NCBI GenBank assembly: GCA_021815305.1
Contig: JAKAHC010000001.1
Location: 720,303-784,302 of the forward strand
DNA length: 64,000 bases
Direction of reading: 5' to 3'
Source: Deltaproteobacteria bacterium
Lineage (GTDB): Bacteria; Desulfobacterota; Deferrimicrobia; Deferrimicrobiales; Deferrimicrobiaceae
The notes beneath the pieces were generated by a model. The model was not told the DNA's origin. It worked only from the letters and a program-made list of their open reading frames with translations, and did no database searches. Shown here piece by piece: positions 25,760 through 34,372 of the stretch; position 1 is the stretch's first letter, and each line of letters opens with the position of its first letter. The translations under genes were made by a program, and so were the position numbers.

Positions 25760-26797
25760 CTACCGTTGGCCGAACATCGTCGTGAGGAGGCTCGCCGTGT
25801 ACTCGACCAGCGGAATCACCCGGGAGTAGTCCATCCGCACGGGGCCGATCAGGCCGATGCTGCCGACCGCGGACTCGCCCTGCCGGTATCCGGAGGCGAC
25901 CACCGAGATGTCGCCGAGATCCTCGACGGGGTTTTCGGGCCCGATGGACACCTGGATCGCCTTGCTGTCCATCGCGCGGTCGAGGAGGCGGAAGATCACG
26001 CTCTTTTCCTCGAACGCCCGGAGGATCCGCTTGAGCCGATGGACGTCTTCCGCGAATTCCGGCTGGTCGAGGATGTTGGCCCGCCCTTCGACGAAGACCT
26101 CGCCCGAGGCGGTGTCTTCCAGTGCCCGCGCGCCCACGGTGAGCGCGCGGCGCATCACGGCGTCGTACTGCGCCTTTTCCTGCCGGAGTTCGGTGAGGAT
26201 CCGAACGCGCAACTGCGGCAGCGTCAGCCCCCCGGCAAGCTCGTTCAGGTAGGCGTTGATCTTCTCGAGATCATCGCCGGTGAGGCCGGGCTCCTCTTCG
26301 ATCAGGCGGTGCTGGACCCACCCGCCCTGCATCACCGCCACCAGCAGGATCTTGTCCACCGCCGCGCGCATCAGGTTCACGGAACGCAGCACCTGGTGGT
26401 CGGGCCGGGAGACGATCACCACGCTCGTCTGCCGCGACAGGTTCGCCAGCAGGCGGCTCACCTGTCGCACCAGCTCGTCCGCCGGTGCGTTTCCCTCTTC
26501 CGCCGCACGGTTCAGCTGATCCACATCTCCCCGCGCAAGGGTACGGCGTGCGAGGAGGTAGTCGATATAGTAGCGGAACCCCGCCCCCGTGGGGACGCGG
26601 CCCGCCGAAGTGTGCGGCTGGGCGAGATATCCCATCTCCTCGAGGTCGGCCATGATATTGCGGATGGTCGCCGGCGAAAGGGCCTGCCCCATCATCTTGG
26701 AGATGGTCCTCGAACCGACCGGTTCCGCCGTGGCGATGTAATCCTCCACGATGTATCGCAGCACCTGGGTCGCCCGATCATCCAGCCCCGGACCCAT
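25760..26797 (-). CDS. hrcA: Heat-inducible transcription repressor HrcA
   Basis: A 345-residue repressor that binds CIRCE and is kept active by the GroE chaperonin. It has the N-terminal winged helix (QVLRYIVEDYIATAEPVGSRTISK, then SPATIRNIMADLEEMGYL, HTSAGRVPT) and the GAF-like C-terminal part (IGPVRMDYSRVIPLVEYTA). The CIRCE operator lies 22 bases upstream of its start, so it represses its own operon. Confidence 0.96.
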   Translation of the reverse strand: MGPGLDDRATQVLRYIVEDYIATAEPVGSRTISKMMGQALSPATIRNIMADLEEMGYLAQPHTSAGRVPTGAGFRYYIDYLLARRTLARGDVDQLNRAAEEGNAPADELVRQVSRLLANLSRQTSVVIVSRPDHQVLRSVNLMRAAVDKILLVAVMQGGWVQHRLIEEEPGLTGDDLEKINAYLNELAGGLTLPQLRVRILTELRQEKAQYDAVMRRALTVGARALEDTASGEVFVEGRANILDQPEFAEDVHRLKRILRAFEEKSVIFRLLDRAMDSKAIQVSIGPENPVEDLGDISVVASGYRQGESAVGSIGLIGPVRMDYSRVIPLVEYTASLLTTMFGQR

Positions 26798-26818
26798 TTC
26801 ACCTTCCCCTACCGTAAT

Positions 26819-26845
26819 TTAGCACTCCTGTAACGAGAGTGCTAA
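26819..26845. promoter_or_regulatory. CIRCE operator
   Basis: A perfect inverted repeat TTAGCACTC-N9-GAGTGCTAA, the exact CIRCE consensus for HrcA. It lies between the -10 box of the hrcA promoter and the hrcA start codon, so bound HrcA would block transcription. Confidence 0.98.
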
Positions 26846-26850
26846 CCACC

Positions 26851-26880
26851 AATGTAACAGGCGTTCCCTCCGGGTGTCAA
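26851..26880 (-). promoter_or_regulatory. Sigma-70 promoter of hrcA
   Basis: On the minus strand TTGACA (26875-26880) and TACATT (26851-26856) are 18 bases apart, immediately upstream of CIRCE. The TTGACA overlaps the stop codon of the preceding DUF192 gene. Transcription would start at about 26844, inside the CIRCE element, as in other CIRCE operons. Confidence 0.8.
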
Positions 26881-27248
26881 GTGAGGTCCCTCGCTCCGAA
26901 CTCCAGGCGATCGCCCAACGAGGTACCCGTCGCCGCCAGGGTCCCCGCCTTCACCTCCAGGACGCCCCGCGCTCCGGGGTGGAAGCGGCTCACACGGTTC
27001 GGGCGAAGTCCTTGTGAAACCCCGATCACGCCCCCCCTCGCATCCAGGAACGCCACGTCTATGGCGTACGGCATGCCGAAGGTGTGCACGCCGGATGCGG
27101 GCGAGATCCAGATACCTGCCCCCGGTGCCAGTTCCCGCGTCCCCAGCAAACCGAGGAGGCGGGACAGGAACGTTTCCGCCGCCAGGACCCGGTTTCCCAA
27201 CACCGTGCCGCGCGTCCGGTTGACGACGACCAGCGTCCTCTTCGTCAT
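26877..27248 (-). CDS. DUF192 family protein
   Basis: A 123-residue protein of the DUF192 (COG1430) family. It has the family core FLSRLLGLLGTRELAPGAGIWISPASGVHTFGMPYAIDVAFLD in separate pieces (ASGVHTFGM, IDVAFLDARGGVIGV) and a hydrophobic C-terminal VLEVKAGTLAATG. Its biochemical role is not known. An ATG at 27248 follows a GGAGG. Many family members are secreted, but this one shows no signal peptide. Confidence 0.85.
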   Translation of the reverse strand: MTKRTLVVVNRTRGTVLGNRVLAAETFLSRLLGLLGTRELAPGAGIWISPASGVHTFGMPYAIDVAFLDARGGVIGVSQGLRPNRVSRFHPGARGVLEVKAGTLAATGTSLGDRLEFGARDLT

Positions 27249-27403
27249 TTTACTCCCTCCGTCCGTCCGCCGAGTCCGAGACATGCAAGCATCGGACCTC
27301 GCTCGACCGGCTGCCGGCAAATTCGGCACCGGCGGGGGGGGCGACCCCAAGCCGGTTCCCCTGCGCCGGCGACATCCGCATCCGCGGGGAACGAGCGGGA
27401 TGG

Positions 27404-28624
27404 TTATTTCCTCCCCTTCGAGGCGAGCTTCGCCCGGAGGGCTTCCCCCAATGCGCCCAGGGTCGGCGGAGGGGACGGCGGCTCGAGATATTTCCGGTAA
27501 TCTTCCGGTTCTTCCGCGCCGGATTCCGGGGCGTCCTTGCCTGCAAGGGAGAGGGCGATGCGCCGCTGCGCCGGATCCACGGAGTCCACCTTGACTTCCA
27601 CTTCCTGGCCCACGCGAACCGCCTCGGCGACCGACCGGATCCTCTTCCCGCCTCCCAGTTTCGAGATGTGCAGCAGACCGTCCATTCCGCCCCCGAGGGA
27701 CACGAACGCGCCGAAGACCGTGATGCGGACCACCTTGCCGAAGTGCCGCGATCCCGCGGGGAACCGCTCTCCCGCGGTCTCCCACGGGTCCGCCAGGGTC
27801 TTCTTCAGGCTGAACGTGAACCGTTTCTTCGCCCAGTCGAGGCGGGTGATCGCCACATCGACCTCCTGTCCCACCGCCAGGGCATCGCCGGCGTTTTCGA
27901 TCCGGTCCCACCCGATCTCCGACACCGGGAGCAACCCCTCGATCGGTCCGATGTCGACGAACGCCCCGAAATCCCGCACGGAAGTCACCTTCCCGCGGAC
28001 CACCATTCCCTCCGAGAGGGTCGCCATCGACTCCTCCCGCTTCCGCTGCTCCTCCTCCTCGAACAGCACCCGGCTGGAGACGACGATGTTGCGCCCCCTC
28101 TCTCCGTACTGGGTGATCCGGAAGGCCGAGTGCTTGCCGAGAGGCTCCTCCGGCCCTTTCGACCGCGGGAGACCCATCTGGGAGAACGGGCAGAACGCCC
28201 GCGCGCCGCCGGCGAGACGGACCTCGTACCCCCCCTTGATCTCCTTCACCACGAAACCGTCCACGGGGATGCCGGACCGTGCCGCCTCCTCGAGTTGCGC
28301 GGCTCCCGCCGAACCGCCGCCGACGCGGGTGGTGAAGAGCATCTCGCTGCCGCCCGAGGAGACGAAGTAGGCGGACAGGGGGTCCCCCTCCCGGAGCGGG
28401 AGGTTCCCGGCATCGTCCAGGAGTTCCTTCGCGGCGAGGACCCCTTCCCCTTTCCTCCCAAGATCCAGGAAAATCCACTCGGGGGTCGCCTTGATGACGC
28501 GGGCGGTCACCTTCTGCCCGGGCTCGTACCGCACGGGGGCGACGAAGTTCCGCTCCAGCAGATCCGCGAAGCTCTCTTCGCCGGGATCGCCCGGCTCCCC
28601 CGTTCTCACCTCGTCCTCTTCCAT
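27404..28624 (-). CDS. S1 RNA-binding domain protein, ribosomal protein S1-like
   Basis: A 406-residue protein with several S1 (OB-fold) repeats: about residues 35-105 (GQKVTARVIKATPEWIFLDLG), a divergent one at 120-185, a good one at 205-275 (GMVVRGKVTSVRDFGAFVDIGPIEGLLPVSEI) and another at 290-360 (HFGKVVRITVFGAFVSLGGGMDGLLHISKL). It has fewer repeats than classical S1 (six) and likely binds mRNA or structured RNA, as the short S1-like proteins do. The C-terminus is Pro-rich. The 155 bases downstream, up to the DUF192 gene, show no clear riboswitch or terminator. Confidence 0.85.
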   Translation of the reverse strand: MEEDEVRTGEPGDPGEESFADLLERNFVAPVRYEPGQKVTARVIKATPEWIFLDLGRKGEGVLAAKELLDDAGNLPLREGDPLSAYFVSSGGSEMLFTTRVGGGSAGAAQLEEAARSGIPVDGFVVKEIKGGYEVRLAGGARAFCPFSQMGLPRSKGPEEPLGKHSAFRITQYGERGRNIVVSSRVLFEEEEQRKREESMATLSEGMVVRGKVTSVRDFGAFVDIGPIEGLLPVSEIGWDRIENAGDALAVGQEVDVAITRLDWAKKRFTFSLKKTLADPWETAGERFPAGSRHFGKVVRITVFGAFVSLGGGMDGLLHISKLGGGKRIRSVAEAVRVGQEVEVKVDSVDPAQRRIALSLAGKDAPESGAEEPEDYRKYLEPPSPPPTLGALGEALRAKLASKGRK

Positions 28625-28676
28625 GACCCCTCTTCCCGCGGTCCGCGGGGAATCCCGCCGACCCCTGTTGAAATGG

Positions 28677-29024
28677 TTACCCGAGAAGCTTCGCGAACCG
28701 ATCCCGCTGGCGCCCGAGCCGGTCCCGGCCCTCTTCCACGGCGGTCAGCAACGCATCTTTCGACTCCTTCGCCAGGTCCTTCCCGCCGTCGAGGATCTCC
28801 TCGGCCTTCTCCTCGACCGCACCGATCATCCCGGCCACGCTGCCGGTAAACTCCTCCACCGCCTCCTCGACCGCGCGCCCCGTTCTGCGCACGCGCCTGG
28901 CGATGTCCCTCCTCGTCCGGCTTCCCGACTGCGGAGCGAGGAGGAGGCCCACTCCCAGCCCCAGGATCGTCCCCGCCGCCACCAGCAGCACCCCGGTCAA
29001 CGCCTTCACGTCGCTCTCTTCCAT
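28677..29024 (-). CDS. YtxH-domain protein
   Basis: A 115-residue protein. One membrane segment (ALTGVLLVAAGTILGLGVGLLLAP) ends in the YtxH signature APQSGSRTRRDI, followed by a long charged helix rich in Glu, Lys and Ala (EEAVEEFTGSVAGMIGAVEEKAEEIL). Such proteins are often general-stress membrane proteins; the molecular role is unknown. The ATG at 29024 has a GGAGG nearby. It lies 52 bases upstream of the S1-domain gene. Confidence 0.75.
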   Translation of the reverse strand: MEESDVKALTGVLLVAAGTILGLGVGLLLAPQSGSRTRRDIARRVRRTGRAVEEAVEEFTGSVAGMIGAVEEKAEEILDGGKDLAKESKDALLTAVEEGRDRLGRQRDRFAKLLG

Positions 29025-29277
29025 GGGCCACCTCCGGGTTCTTGGTTTCTCCTCCCGGGTTCCAGTGTATCGCGTCGCCGCCGCGGGAAACAACGGAGGG
29101 ACCCGTAAGGCGCGGCCGTCGATCCGGGTCATTCCGCGCCCGAACGCAAAGGCGCGACCCCCCGCCCGGCCGACGCCGCACATCCTCGGGCCGATGTCGC
29201 GCGCGTGCGGTCTCGCAAAGAGCTCTTCCGCCCTTCCGGTCGCCGAATCCGGATCCATCTCCCGTTCGCCCTCCGCT

Positions 29278-29300
29278 CGGGGTACGATGATCATACCCCG
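29278..29300. repeat. Inverted repeat in the ytxH-nudix intergenic region
   Basis: CGGGGTA and TACCCCG are 9 bases apart. They lie in a 358-base gap (29025-29382) between divergent genes that has no other recognisable feature. The arms could be an operator for the Nudix gene downstream or a transcript hairpin. No match to a known factor is claimed. Confidence 0.35.
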
Positions 29301-29382
29301 GGGAGGCCGCCCGGCGCCTCCCCCGCCGTGCGGGTTGAACCTCCGCGCCCGGGACCGCACAATGAACGGGGGAGGGGAACCC

Positions 29383-29904
29383 ATGGAAACCCGTAACGGC
29401 ACGGTGCTCTTCAGGGGACTGGTGGTGAACGTCGAACAGATGGAGGTCCGGGTCGGCGGCAAGGGATGGCACGTGTACCAGATCGTGCGCCATCCGGGCG
29501 GTGTGGGCGTGCTCCCTCTGCACGAGGACGGGACCGTCACGCTGATCCGCCAATTGCGCCCCGCCGTGGGCGGCTCCCTTCTCGAAATCCCCGCGGGAAG
29601 GCTTCACCCCGGAGAAGACCCGGCCGACTGCGGAAGGCGGGAGCTCCTCGAGGAAACGGGGCTCCGCGCCGGGAAACTCGTCCCCCTCGGGATCTACTAC
29701 TCCTCTCCCGGGGTCTTCGACGAGGTGATCCACCTGTTCCTCGGCACCGGCCTTACCCAGGGGGAAGCCATCCCCGAGCAGTACGAGGAGATCGAGACGG
29801 TCCGCCTTCCCCTGGCCGAAGGGCTTCGGAGGGCATCGGAGGACGGGATCCGCGACGGCAAGACGATCGCGGCGCTCCTGCGGGCCGGGAAAGCGGCCGG
29901 ATGA
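29383..29904 (+). CDS. Nudix hydrolase, ADP-ribose pyrophosphatase type
   Basis: A 173-residue hydrolase of nucleoside diphosphates linked to another moiety. The Nudix box is complete: GRLHPGEDPADCGRRELLEETGL (G-x5-E-x7-REL-x-EE-x-G-L). The fold continues with the strand-rich YYSSPGVFDEVIHLFLGTGL, as in ADP-ribose pyrophosphatases. ATG 29383 has a GGAGGGG upstream. It is monocistronic on the plus strand. Confidence 0.9.
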   Translation: METRNGTVLFRGLVVNVEQMEVRVGGKGWHVYQIVRHPGGVGVLPLHEDGTVTLIRQLRPAVGGSLLEIPAGRLHPGEDPADCGRRELLEETGLRAGKLVPLGIYYSSPGVFDEVIHLFLGTGLTQGEAIPEQYEEIETVRLPLAEGLRRASEDGIRDGKTIAALLRAGKAAG

Positions 29905-29982
29905 TCCTGCATTGCCGTTCGATGGCGTTTCCGGCGGCGGACGGTCGCCGCGTCGAAGCGACCGCGCCGCCCGGCGATGCCT

Positions 29983-30759
29983 TCAGGACGGAATGCGGGA
30001 GGCTCGGTATCTCCGCATGACCCAGAACGCTCCCCCGTGGGTCCCCACGTCCACCGCGGCGGCGACGGCGAACGACCCCTCCACCCCCATCCGCACCACG
30101 GTTTCCGAAACGATCAGAAAGAAAAGGGCCATGGTCCACAATCCGCAGACCAGTCCCCGCAGCAGGCGCACCGCGGAAGCCCTCCCCTGGTAGCGGTGGG
30201 TGAATACGGTCATCACCGTGGCGGCTACCGGGAAGGGAACGAGCAGCCCCGCGAGGTTCGGGCCGAGGCGCGGCGCAAGCGTTGTCGTCAGGAACACCAG
30301 CGCGACCGCGGCCCCCATCCTCGCGACGATTTCCCAGGACGGCGTGCCGGGAGGAGTCCCTTCCGGACCGGACTCCGGGAGCAGGGCGAGAACGCACGCC
30401 ATCGCCGCCAGCACGAGGAGAAACGATTGCGCGAGGGAAAGCGGCAGGCGGTTGAGGAAATACGTGGAGACGAGGAAAACGGCCCACCCCGTGAGGAGGC
30501 AAACAGCCCACCCGAAACGCGCGGCGGCCCTGCTGTAGGCAAGGCAGTAGAGCATCAGGGAGACGATGCCCGTCAACGTGCCGTGCGCCGCCCCCGAGGC
30601 GAAGGCATCCCCCTGTTCCCTCCCGATGAAGAAGACGATCGGGCCTGCGACGACCGGCAGCCCCACGAGCCACCCGCTCACGCCCGCACCCCACCGGCGT
30701 CCCGCCAGGCTCATGCCGAGGATGAAGAGGGGCACCAGGAGAAGCTTGAAGGCGAACAT
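29983..30759 (-). CDS. Integral membrane protein of unknown function
   Basis: A protein of about 258 residues with eight or so hydrophobic segments, including LLLVPLFILGMSLAGRRW, WLVGLPVVAGPIVFFIG, SLMLYCLAYSRAAA and ALFFLIVSETVV. WLVGLPVVAGPI and LAGLLVPFPVAATVMTVFTH contain conserved-looking Gly/Pro turns, which suggests an inverted repeat of two four-helix halves, as in small transporters. No family name is given. The start at Met 30759 follows GGAGG by 14 bases; two GTG codons just before it are possible starts. It is divergent from the thioesterase gene. Confidence 0.7.
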   Translation of the reverse strand: MFAFKLLLVPLFILGMSLAGRRWGAGVSGWLVGLPVVAGPIVFFIGREQGDAFASGAAHGTLTGIVSLMLYCLAYSRAAARFGWAVCLLTGWAVFLVSTYFLNRLPLSLAQSFLLVLAAMACVLALLPESGPEGTPPGTPSWEIVARMGAAVALVFLTTTLAPRLGPNLAGLLVPFPVAATVMTVFTHRYQGRASAVRLLRGLVCGLWTMALFFLIVSETVVRMGVEGSFAVAAAVDVGTHGGAFWVMRRYRASRIPS

Positions 30760-30848
30760 CACGGACACCGCGACCTCCACAATTTCGACAGAGGAATATA
30801 TTCTATAGGAGCCGGAATTGCATCTCACCCGTCTTCAGGGAGGAGCCG

Positions 30849-31280
30849 ATGATCACGCAGAACCCGCGGTACCGCGAGTCGGTTCGGCGCATCTTCGAGA
30901 AGGCGCGTTTCACCGAAGACCTCGGCCTGGAACTCACGGAGATGGGTCCCGGGTGGTGCGAGTCCTCCCTCTCCGTCGCGCCGAGGCACCTGCAGCAGGA
31001 CGGGTACGTTCACGCGGGCGTCCAGGCGACGATCGCCGACCACACGGCGGGAGGCGCCGCGGGTACGCTTCTCCGGGAAGACCAGATCGTGCTGACCGTG
31101 GAGTTCAAGATCAACCTCCTGCGGCCCGCCGTGGGCGACCTTCTCCGGTGCCGGGCGACGGTCCTCCGCCAGGGGAGGTCGCTCCTCGTGGCCGAATCGG
31201 AAGTCTTCGCCTCGTCGGGGAGTGAAGAGAAGCTGGTGGCGAAGGCGACGGCCACCCTTGCGGCCCTGAAGGGAAAGTGA
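30849..31280 (+). CDS. PaaI-type hot-dog thioesterase
   Basis: A 143-residue single hot-dog domain protein. The segment [24 protein letters not shown] has the HAG...D pattern of the PaaI/YiiD thioesterases, with D in IADH as the likely catalytic residue. [19 protein letters not shown] follows as the typical second half. It should hydrolyse acyl-CoA or aryl-CoA thioesters. The substrate is not known. The start has AGGGAGG eight bases upstream. Confidence 0.85.
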   Translation: MITQNPRYRESVRRIFEKARFTEDLGLELTEMGPGWCESSLSVAPRHLQQDGYVHAGVQATIADHTAGGAAGTLLREDQIVLTVEFKINLLRPAVGDLLRCRATVLRQGRSLLVAESEVFASSGSEEKLVAKATATLAALKGK

Positions 31281-31313
31281 GAAATCGATCCTCCGCCGGT
31301 TCCCGCACCCGCA

Positions 31314-31341
31314 TTGCGGGGAAGGAATGCCGTGGTATCTT
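31314..31341 (+). promoter_or_regulatory. Possible promoter of dapL
   Basis: TTGCGG (31314-31319) and TATCTT (31336-31341) are 16 bases apart, about 40 bases before the dapL ATG. Both boxes depart from consensus. Confidence 0.35.
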
Positions 31342-31380
31342 CTGAGTACGTTTTTCACCTCGCCTGAAGGGGTTGCCGCC

Positions 31381-32607
31381 ATGGCACGCATCAACGAGCA
31401 CTACCTCAAGCTGAAAGCCGGGTATCTCTTCCCCGAGATCGGACGCCGCGTGCGCGCATTCACGGAGGCGAACCCGTCGGCGAAGGTCATCCGCCTGGGG
31501 ATCGGCGACGTCACTCTGCCCCTTCCGCCCGTCGTCCTCGATGCGTTCCACGCCGCGGTTGCCGAACTCGGCGACGGCCGGACCTTCCGGGGGTACGGGC
31601 CCGAGCAGGGGTACGACTTCCTGATCGACACTCTCATCGAAAAGGCGTACGCGCCGCTGGGCGTGCGGCTCAAGCGGGCGGAGATCTTCATCTCCGACGG
31701 CTCCAAGTGCGATACCGCGAACGTCCTCGACATCTTCGCGCTCGACAACAGGGTGGCCATCGGCGACCCGGTCTACCCTGTCTACAACGACACCAACGTG
31801 ATGATCGGCCGATCCGGTCCGGCGGGCGGGGACCGCGGGGGGATCGTCTACATGCCGTGCACCGAGGCGAACGGCTTCTTTCCCGATCTCCCCGAGGGGC
31901 GCGTGGACATCGTCTACCTCTGCTCGCCGAACAACCCGACCGGGACCGCCGCGGCGGCGGCGCAACTCGAGGGATGGGTGGACTACGCTTTGGCCAACGA
32001 CGCGGTGATCTTCTACGACGCCGCCTACGAGGCCTTCATCACCGAGCCGGGGTTCCCCCGCTCCATCTACGAGGTCGAGGGTGCAAACCGGTGCGCCATC
32101 GAGTTCCGCAGCTTCTCCAAGACCGCCGGGTTCACCGGCGTCCGCTGCGGCCTGACCGTCGTGCCGGAGAACGTGGCGGCGAAAACGCCCGCCGGGGAGG
32201 CGGTGCCGCTGAACAGGCTGTGGAACCGCCGCCAGACCACGAAGTTCAACGGCGTGTCCTATCCCGTCCAGAAAGCGGCGGCCGCGGTCTACACCGACGA
32301 GGGGTGGCGGCAGACGAAGGCCAACATCGACTACTACATGGGAAACGCGAAGGTCATCCGCGACGGGCTTTCCTCGGCGGGTCTCACGGTGTACGGGGGC
32401 GTCAACGCACCCTACATCTGGCTCAAGACCCCGGGCGGCCTCTCCTCGTGGGACTTTTTCGACAAACTCCTGACGGAGTGCCACGTCGTGGGAACGCCGG
32501 GAAGCGGCTTCGGGCCTTCGGGGGAGGGGTTCTTCAGGATCTCGGCCTTCGGTAACCGCGACAGCGTGGCAGAGGCGGTGGATCGGATCCGCAGGCGCCT
32601 GAAGTAG
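31381..32607 (+). CDS. dapL: LL-diaminopimelate aminotransferase
   Basis: A 408-residue PLP enzyme that converts tetrahydrodipicolinate directly to LL-diaminopimelate for lysine and peptidoglycan, bypassing dapD, dapC and dapE. The start [20 protein letters not shown] is characteristic of DapL. Other marks are [17 protein letters not shown] and the PLP lysine in [12 protein letters not shown]. The earlier in-frame codon at 31327 was rejected in favour of 31381, where family members start. The gene stops 11 bases before the convergent DUF1820 gene. Confidence 0.95.
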   Translation: MARINEHYLKLKAGYLFPEIGRRVRAFTEANPSAKVIRLGIGDVTLPLPPVVLDAFHAAVAELGDGRTFRGYGPEQGYDFLIDTLIEKAYAPLGVRLKRAEIFISDGSKCDTANVLDIFALDNRVAIGDPVYPVYNDTNVMIGRSGPAGGDRGGIVYMPCTEANGFFPDLPEGRVDIVYLCSPNNPTGTAAAAAQLEGWVDYALANDAVIFYDAAYEAFITEPGFPRSIYEVEGANRCAIEFRSFSKTAGFTGVRCGLTVVPENVAAKTPAGEAVPLNRLWNRRQTTKFNGVSYPVQKAAAAVYTDEGWRQTKANIDYYMGNAKVIRDGLSSAGLTVYGGVNAPYIWLKTPGGLSSWDFFDKLLTECHVVGTPGSGFGPSGEGFFRISAFGNRDSVAEAVDRIRRRLK

Positions 32608-32618
32608 CGCCTTGCGAC

Positions 32619-32981
32619 TCACCCTTTCCCGGGCTTGCCGCCCAGAGGCCCCTGCGGCACCGGGAACGCCATCACGTTCCCCTGGGGGGCGGCGAGCTCC
32701 ACGATCTTGTTCACGCCTTCCCTCTCCACCTCGTCGATGCGCACCACCGCCTGCAGCGGGATGTAGGTCCGCTTGACTCCGGAGAATTCGGACTTGAGCC
32801 TCTCTTCCGAGGGGTCCACGAGCACGTTCCCCCGATTACCGAAGAGAATGTCCTCCACCTCGACGAACGCGAAGAGCGCACCCTGGCCCACGCTCCGTGC
32901 GTAAAGTTCGTACAGGCTCCCCTGGTTCAGGAAGAGCACCCTGTAGACGGGGTTCGGCTTCACGGCCACCTGCTTCCGCAT
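32619..32981 (-). CDS. DUF1820 family protein
   Basis: A 120-residue protein. VYRVLFLNQGSLYELYARSV, FVEVEDILFG, LKSEFSGVKRTYIPLQAVVRIDEVE are the conserved blocks of the DUF1820 family, which has no known function. The start MRKQVAVKPNPVYRV at 32981 was chosen as the family start. The same frame is open further upstream (to 33104), but that stretch is Arg/Gly-rich and directly follows the stop of the HicB-like gene. Confidence 0.85.
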   Translation of the reverse strand: MRKQVAVKPNPVYRVLFLNQGSLYELYARSVGQGALFAFVEVEDILFGNRGNVLVDPSEERLKSEFSGVKRTYIPLQAVVRIDEVEREGVNKIVELAAPQGNVMAFPVPQGPLGGKPGKG

Positions 32982-33125
32982 GGGATCTTCCCCGTAAGTA
33001 TACTCGAAAGGCTCCGCCGGGGAAGAAGCGTCCGTGAGGCTCTCCGGATCGGAACGGCCCGGGAGGTGCGCAAGGACGCCACGCGCGAGACCGCGGCGTA
33101 CCACCTCCCGGACCGTCTCCGGGCG

Positions 33126-33344
33126 TTATTGGGCCGCCTGGACCTGGACGTCGCCGTCCTTCGGAATCGGCTTCCTGCGGGCGATCAGCGTATCCAGCTT
33201 ATGGCTGATGGAGAGCTTGATGTTCCGGATCGCCTCTTTCCTGGTGTCGCCGTAGGCGCGGCAGCCGGGGAGAGCGGGGCATTGCGCCTTGTACCCCCCG
33301 TCTTCCTTCGGTCCCAACAGTATGGTGTACTTGTACGTTTTCAC
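33126..33344 (-). CDS. HicB-like antitoxin-fold protein
   Basis: A 72-residue protein with the partial RNase H-like HicB fold: YKYTILLGPKEDGGYKAQCPALPGCRAYGDTRKEA and then IRNIKLSISHKLDTLIARRKPIP. It has the typical P-x-L-P-G-C turn. There is no HicA toxin gene beside it on either side, so it is an orphan. The GTG start at 33344 has GGAGG seven bases upstream. A C-terminal DNA-binding domain is missing, as in many short HicB proteins. Confidence 0.8.
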   Translation of the reverse strand: MKTYKYTILLGPKEDGGYKAQCPALPGCRAYGDTRKEAIRNIKLSISHKLDTLIARRKPIPKDGDVQVQAAQ

Positions 33345-33477
33345 GCTTCCACCTCCGTTTCCGTTCACCGCCTCCCCCGCCCAGCGCGTCGATGACGGGG
33401 GCGCGTCCGGTGCCCCCCCATGTCTCGCGGGCGGGGCGGGTTTGCGTCCTCAACCGGTCAGGGAACGATTTTCGGAG

Positions 33478-33783
33478 TCAGGTGATCGGCGGATGGTAGA
33501 TCTTGGGCAGATGCGACGCGTATTGCAGGTGCAGGCGGGCCGGGTTCAGGACCTCGCCCGTCGGGACGAGCAGGATCCCCGGCGTTTCCAGGGCGAGCAT
33601 GCAGGAAAAGAGATTCTGGGAGTCCGTGTCTTCCTCGTACGCATCCGCCGTCCCCTCGACGAAGGGACCGTCCGTTCCGGATGCGAACACCGCGAACGCT
33701 CCCCCGCGGGAGCAGGCGAGATCGCGGGCATCGAACACCGGCGCGGTCAGCAATCCCGCCAGCAGGAAAACCACCCACTTCAT
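33478..33783 (-). CDS. Small exported protein of unknown function
   Basis: A 101-residue protein (start MKWVVFLLAGLLTAPVFDAR) with a typical signal peptide of about 18 residues. The mature part contains two cysteines (LACSRGG and LFSCMLALE) that may form a disulfide bond. No relative is recognised. The gene has one upstream in-frame Met (33813) that would add ten residues before the signal. 33784-34011 upstream contains nothing recognisable. Confidence 0.6.
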   Translation of the reverse strand: MKWVVFLLAGLLTAPVFDARDLACSRGGAFAVFASGTDGPFVEGTADAYEEDTDSQNLFSCMLALETPGILLVPTGEVLNPARLHLQYASHLPKIYHPPIT

Positions 33784-34011
33784 GACCTGGAATCGAAGCA
33801 TGATCCGGGGCATGGACTCCGTTCTCCCGGAACGTCATTCTCGGGCGGTACGGTGCGAAACGCATCCCAAGTATAAGAACATTTACCACAGATTCCACCG
33901 GGATCCAATCAAGAAATTTTTCTTCGAGGAAAGAAACGGAGCCTGTGGGAAACCCGGGGGCAACGCCCTCGCCGGGAACGAGGGAAACGCAAAAGAAACT
34001 TGAGGTTCCGG

Positions 34012-34233
34012 TCAGTTCTTGTGACGGTATAGTATGAGGCCGTGTGTGGGATCGTAGGGGGAGACCCCGATGGTCACGCGGTCTCCGACGATGACCCGGA
34101 TCCGGAACCGCCGCATCGACCCGCCGAGTTTCGCCGTGAGGTTCTGGCCGTTCTCCAGCCGCACGACGAAGCTCCCCCCGCCCCGGGCCTCGGTCACGGT
34201 CCCTTCCAGGTTCGCCAGATCGTCCTTGGACAA
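34012..34233 (-). CDS. infA: Translation initiation factor IF-1
   Basis: A 73-residue S1/OB-fold protein. LEGTVTEARGGGSFVVRLENGQNLTAKLGGSMRRFRIRVIVGDRVTIGVSPYD matches IF-1 block by block, and the C-terminal GLILYRHKN replaces the usual GRITYR. It blocks the A site during initiation. The start is a TTG at 34233 with GGGGAGG six bases upstream; the usual E. coli start M-A-K-E-D is replaced by (M)-S-K-D-D. This is somewhat diverged from classical IF-1, so it could be a second paralogue. Confidence 0.88.
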   Translation of the reverse strand: MSKDDLANLEGTVTEARGGGSFVVRLENGQNLTAKLGGSMRRFRIRVIVGDRVTIGVSPYDPTHGLILYRHKN

Positions 34234-34372
34234 AGCGTACCTCCCCTGTCGACCCACCCGCCATCCGGGCATCCGGACCGCACGAGAATCTCGAAGCGAG
34301 TTGCCTGGTTTCTCTTCGGTGGCGGGCGTTGGGCCGAGCCCCAATGTATCATGAATCGGCCGGGAAAATCCT

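Noticed and set aside
27249..27403. A cyclic di-GMP or other riboswitch between the S1-domain and DUF192 genes
   Set aside because: The region is structured and GC-rich, but I could not find the conserved core words of GEMM, cobalamin or SAM riboswitches.
33345..33477. A HicA toxin gene next to the HicB-like gene
   Set aside because: Neither side has a frame with the small basic dsRBD-like HicA pattern. The HicB-like protein is therefore called an orphan.
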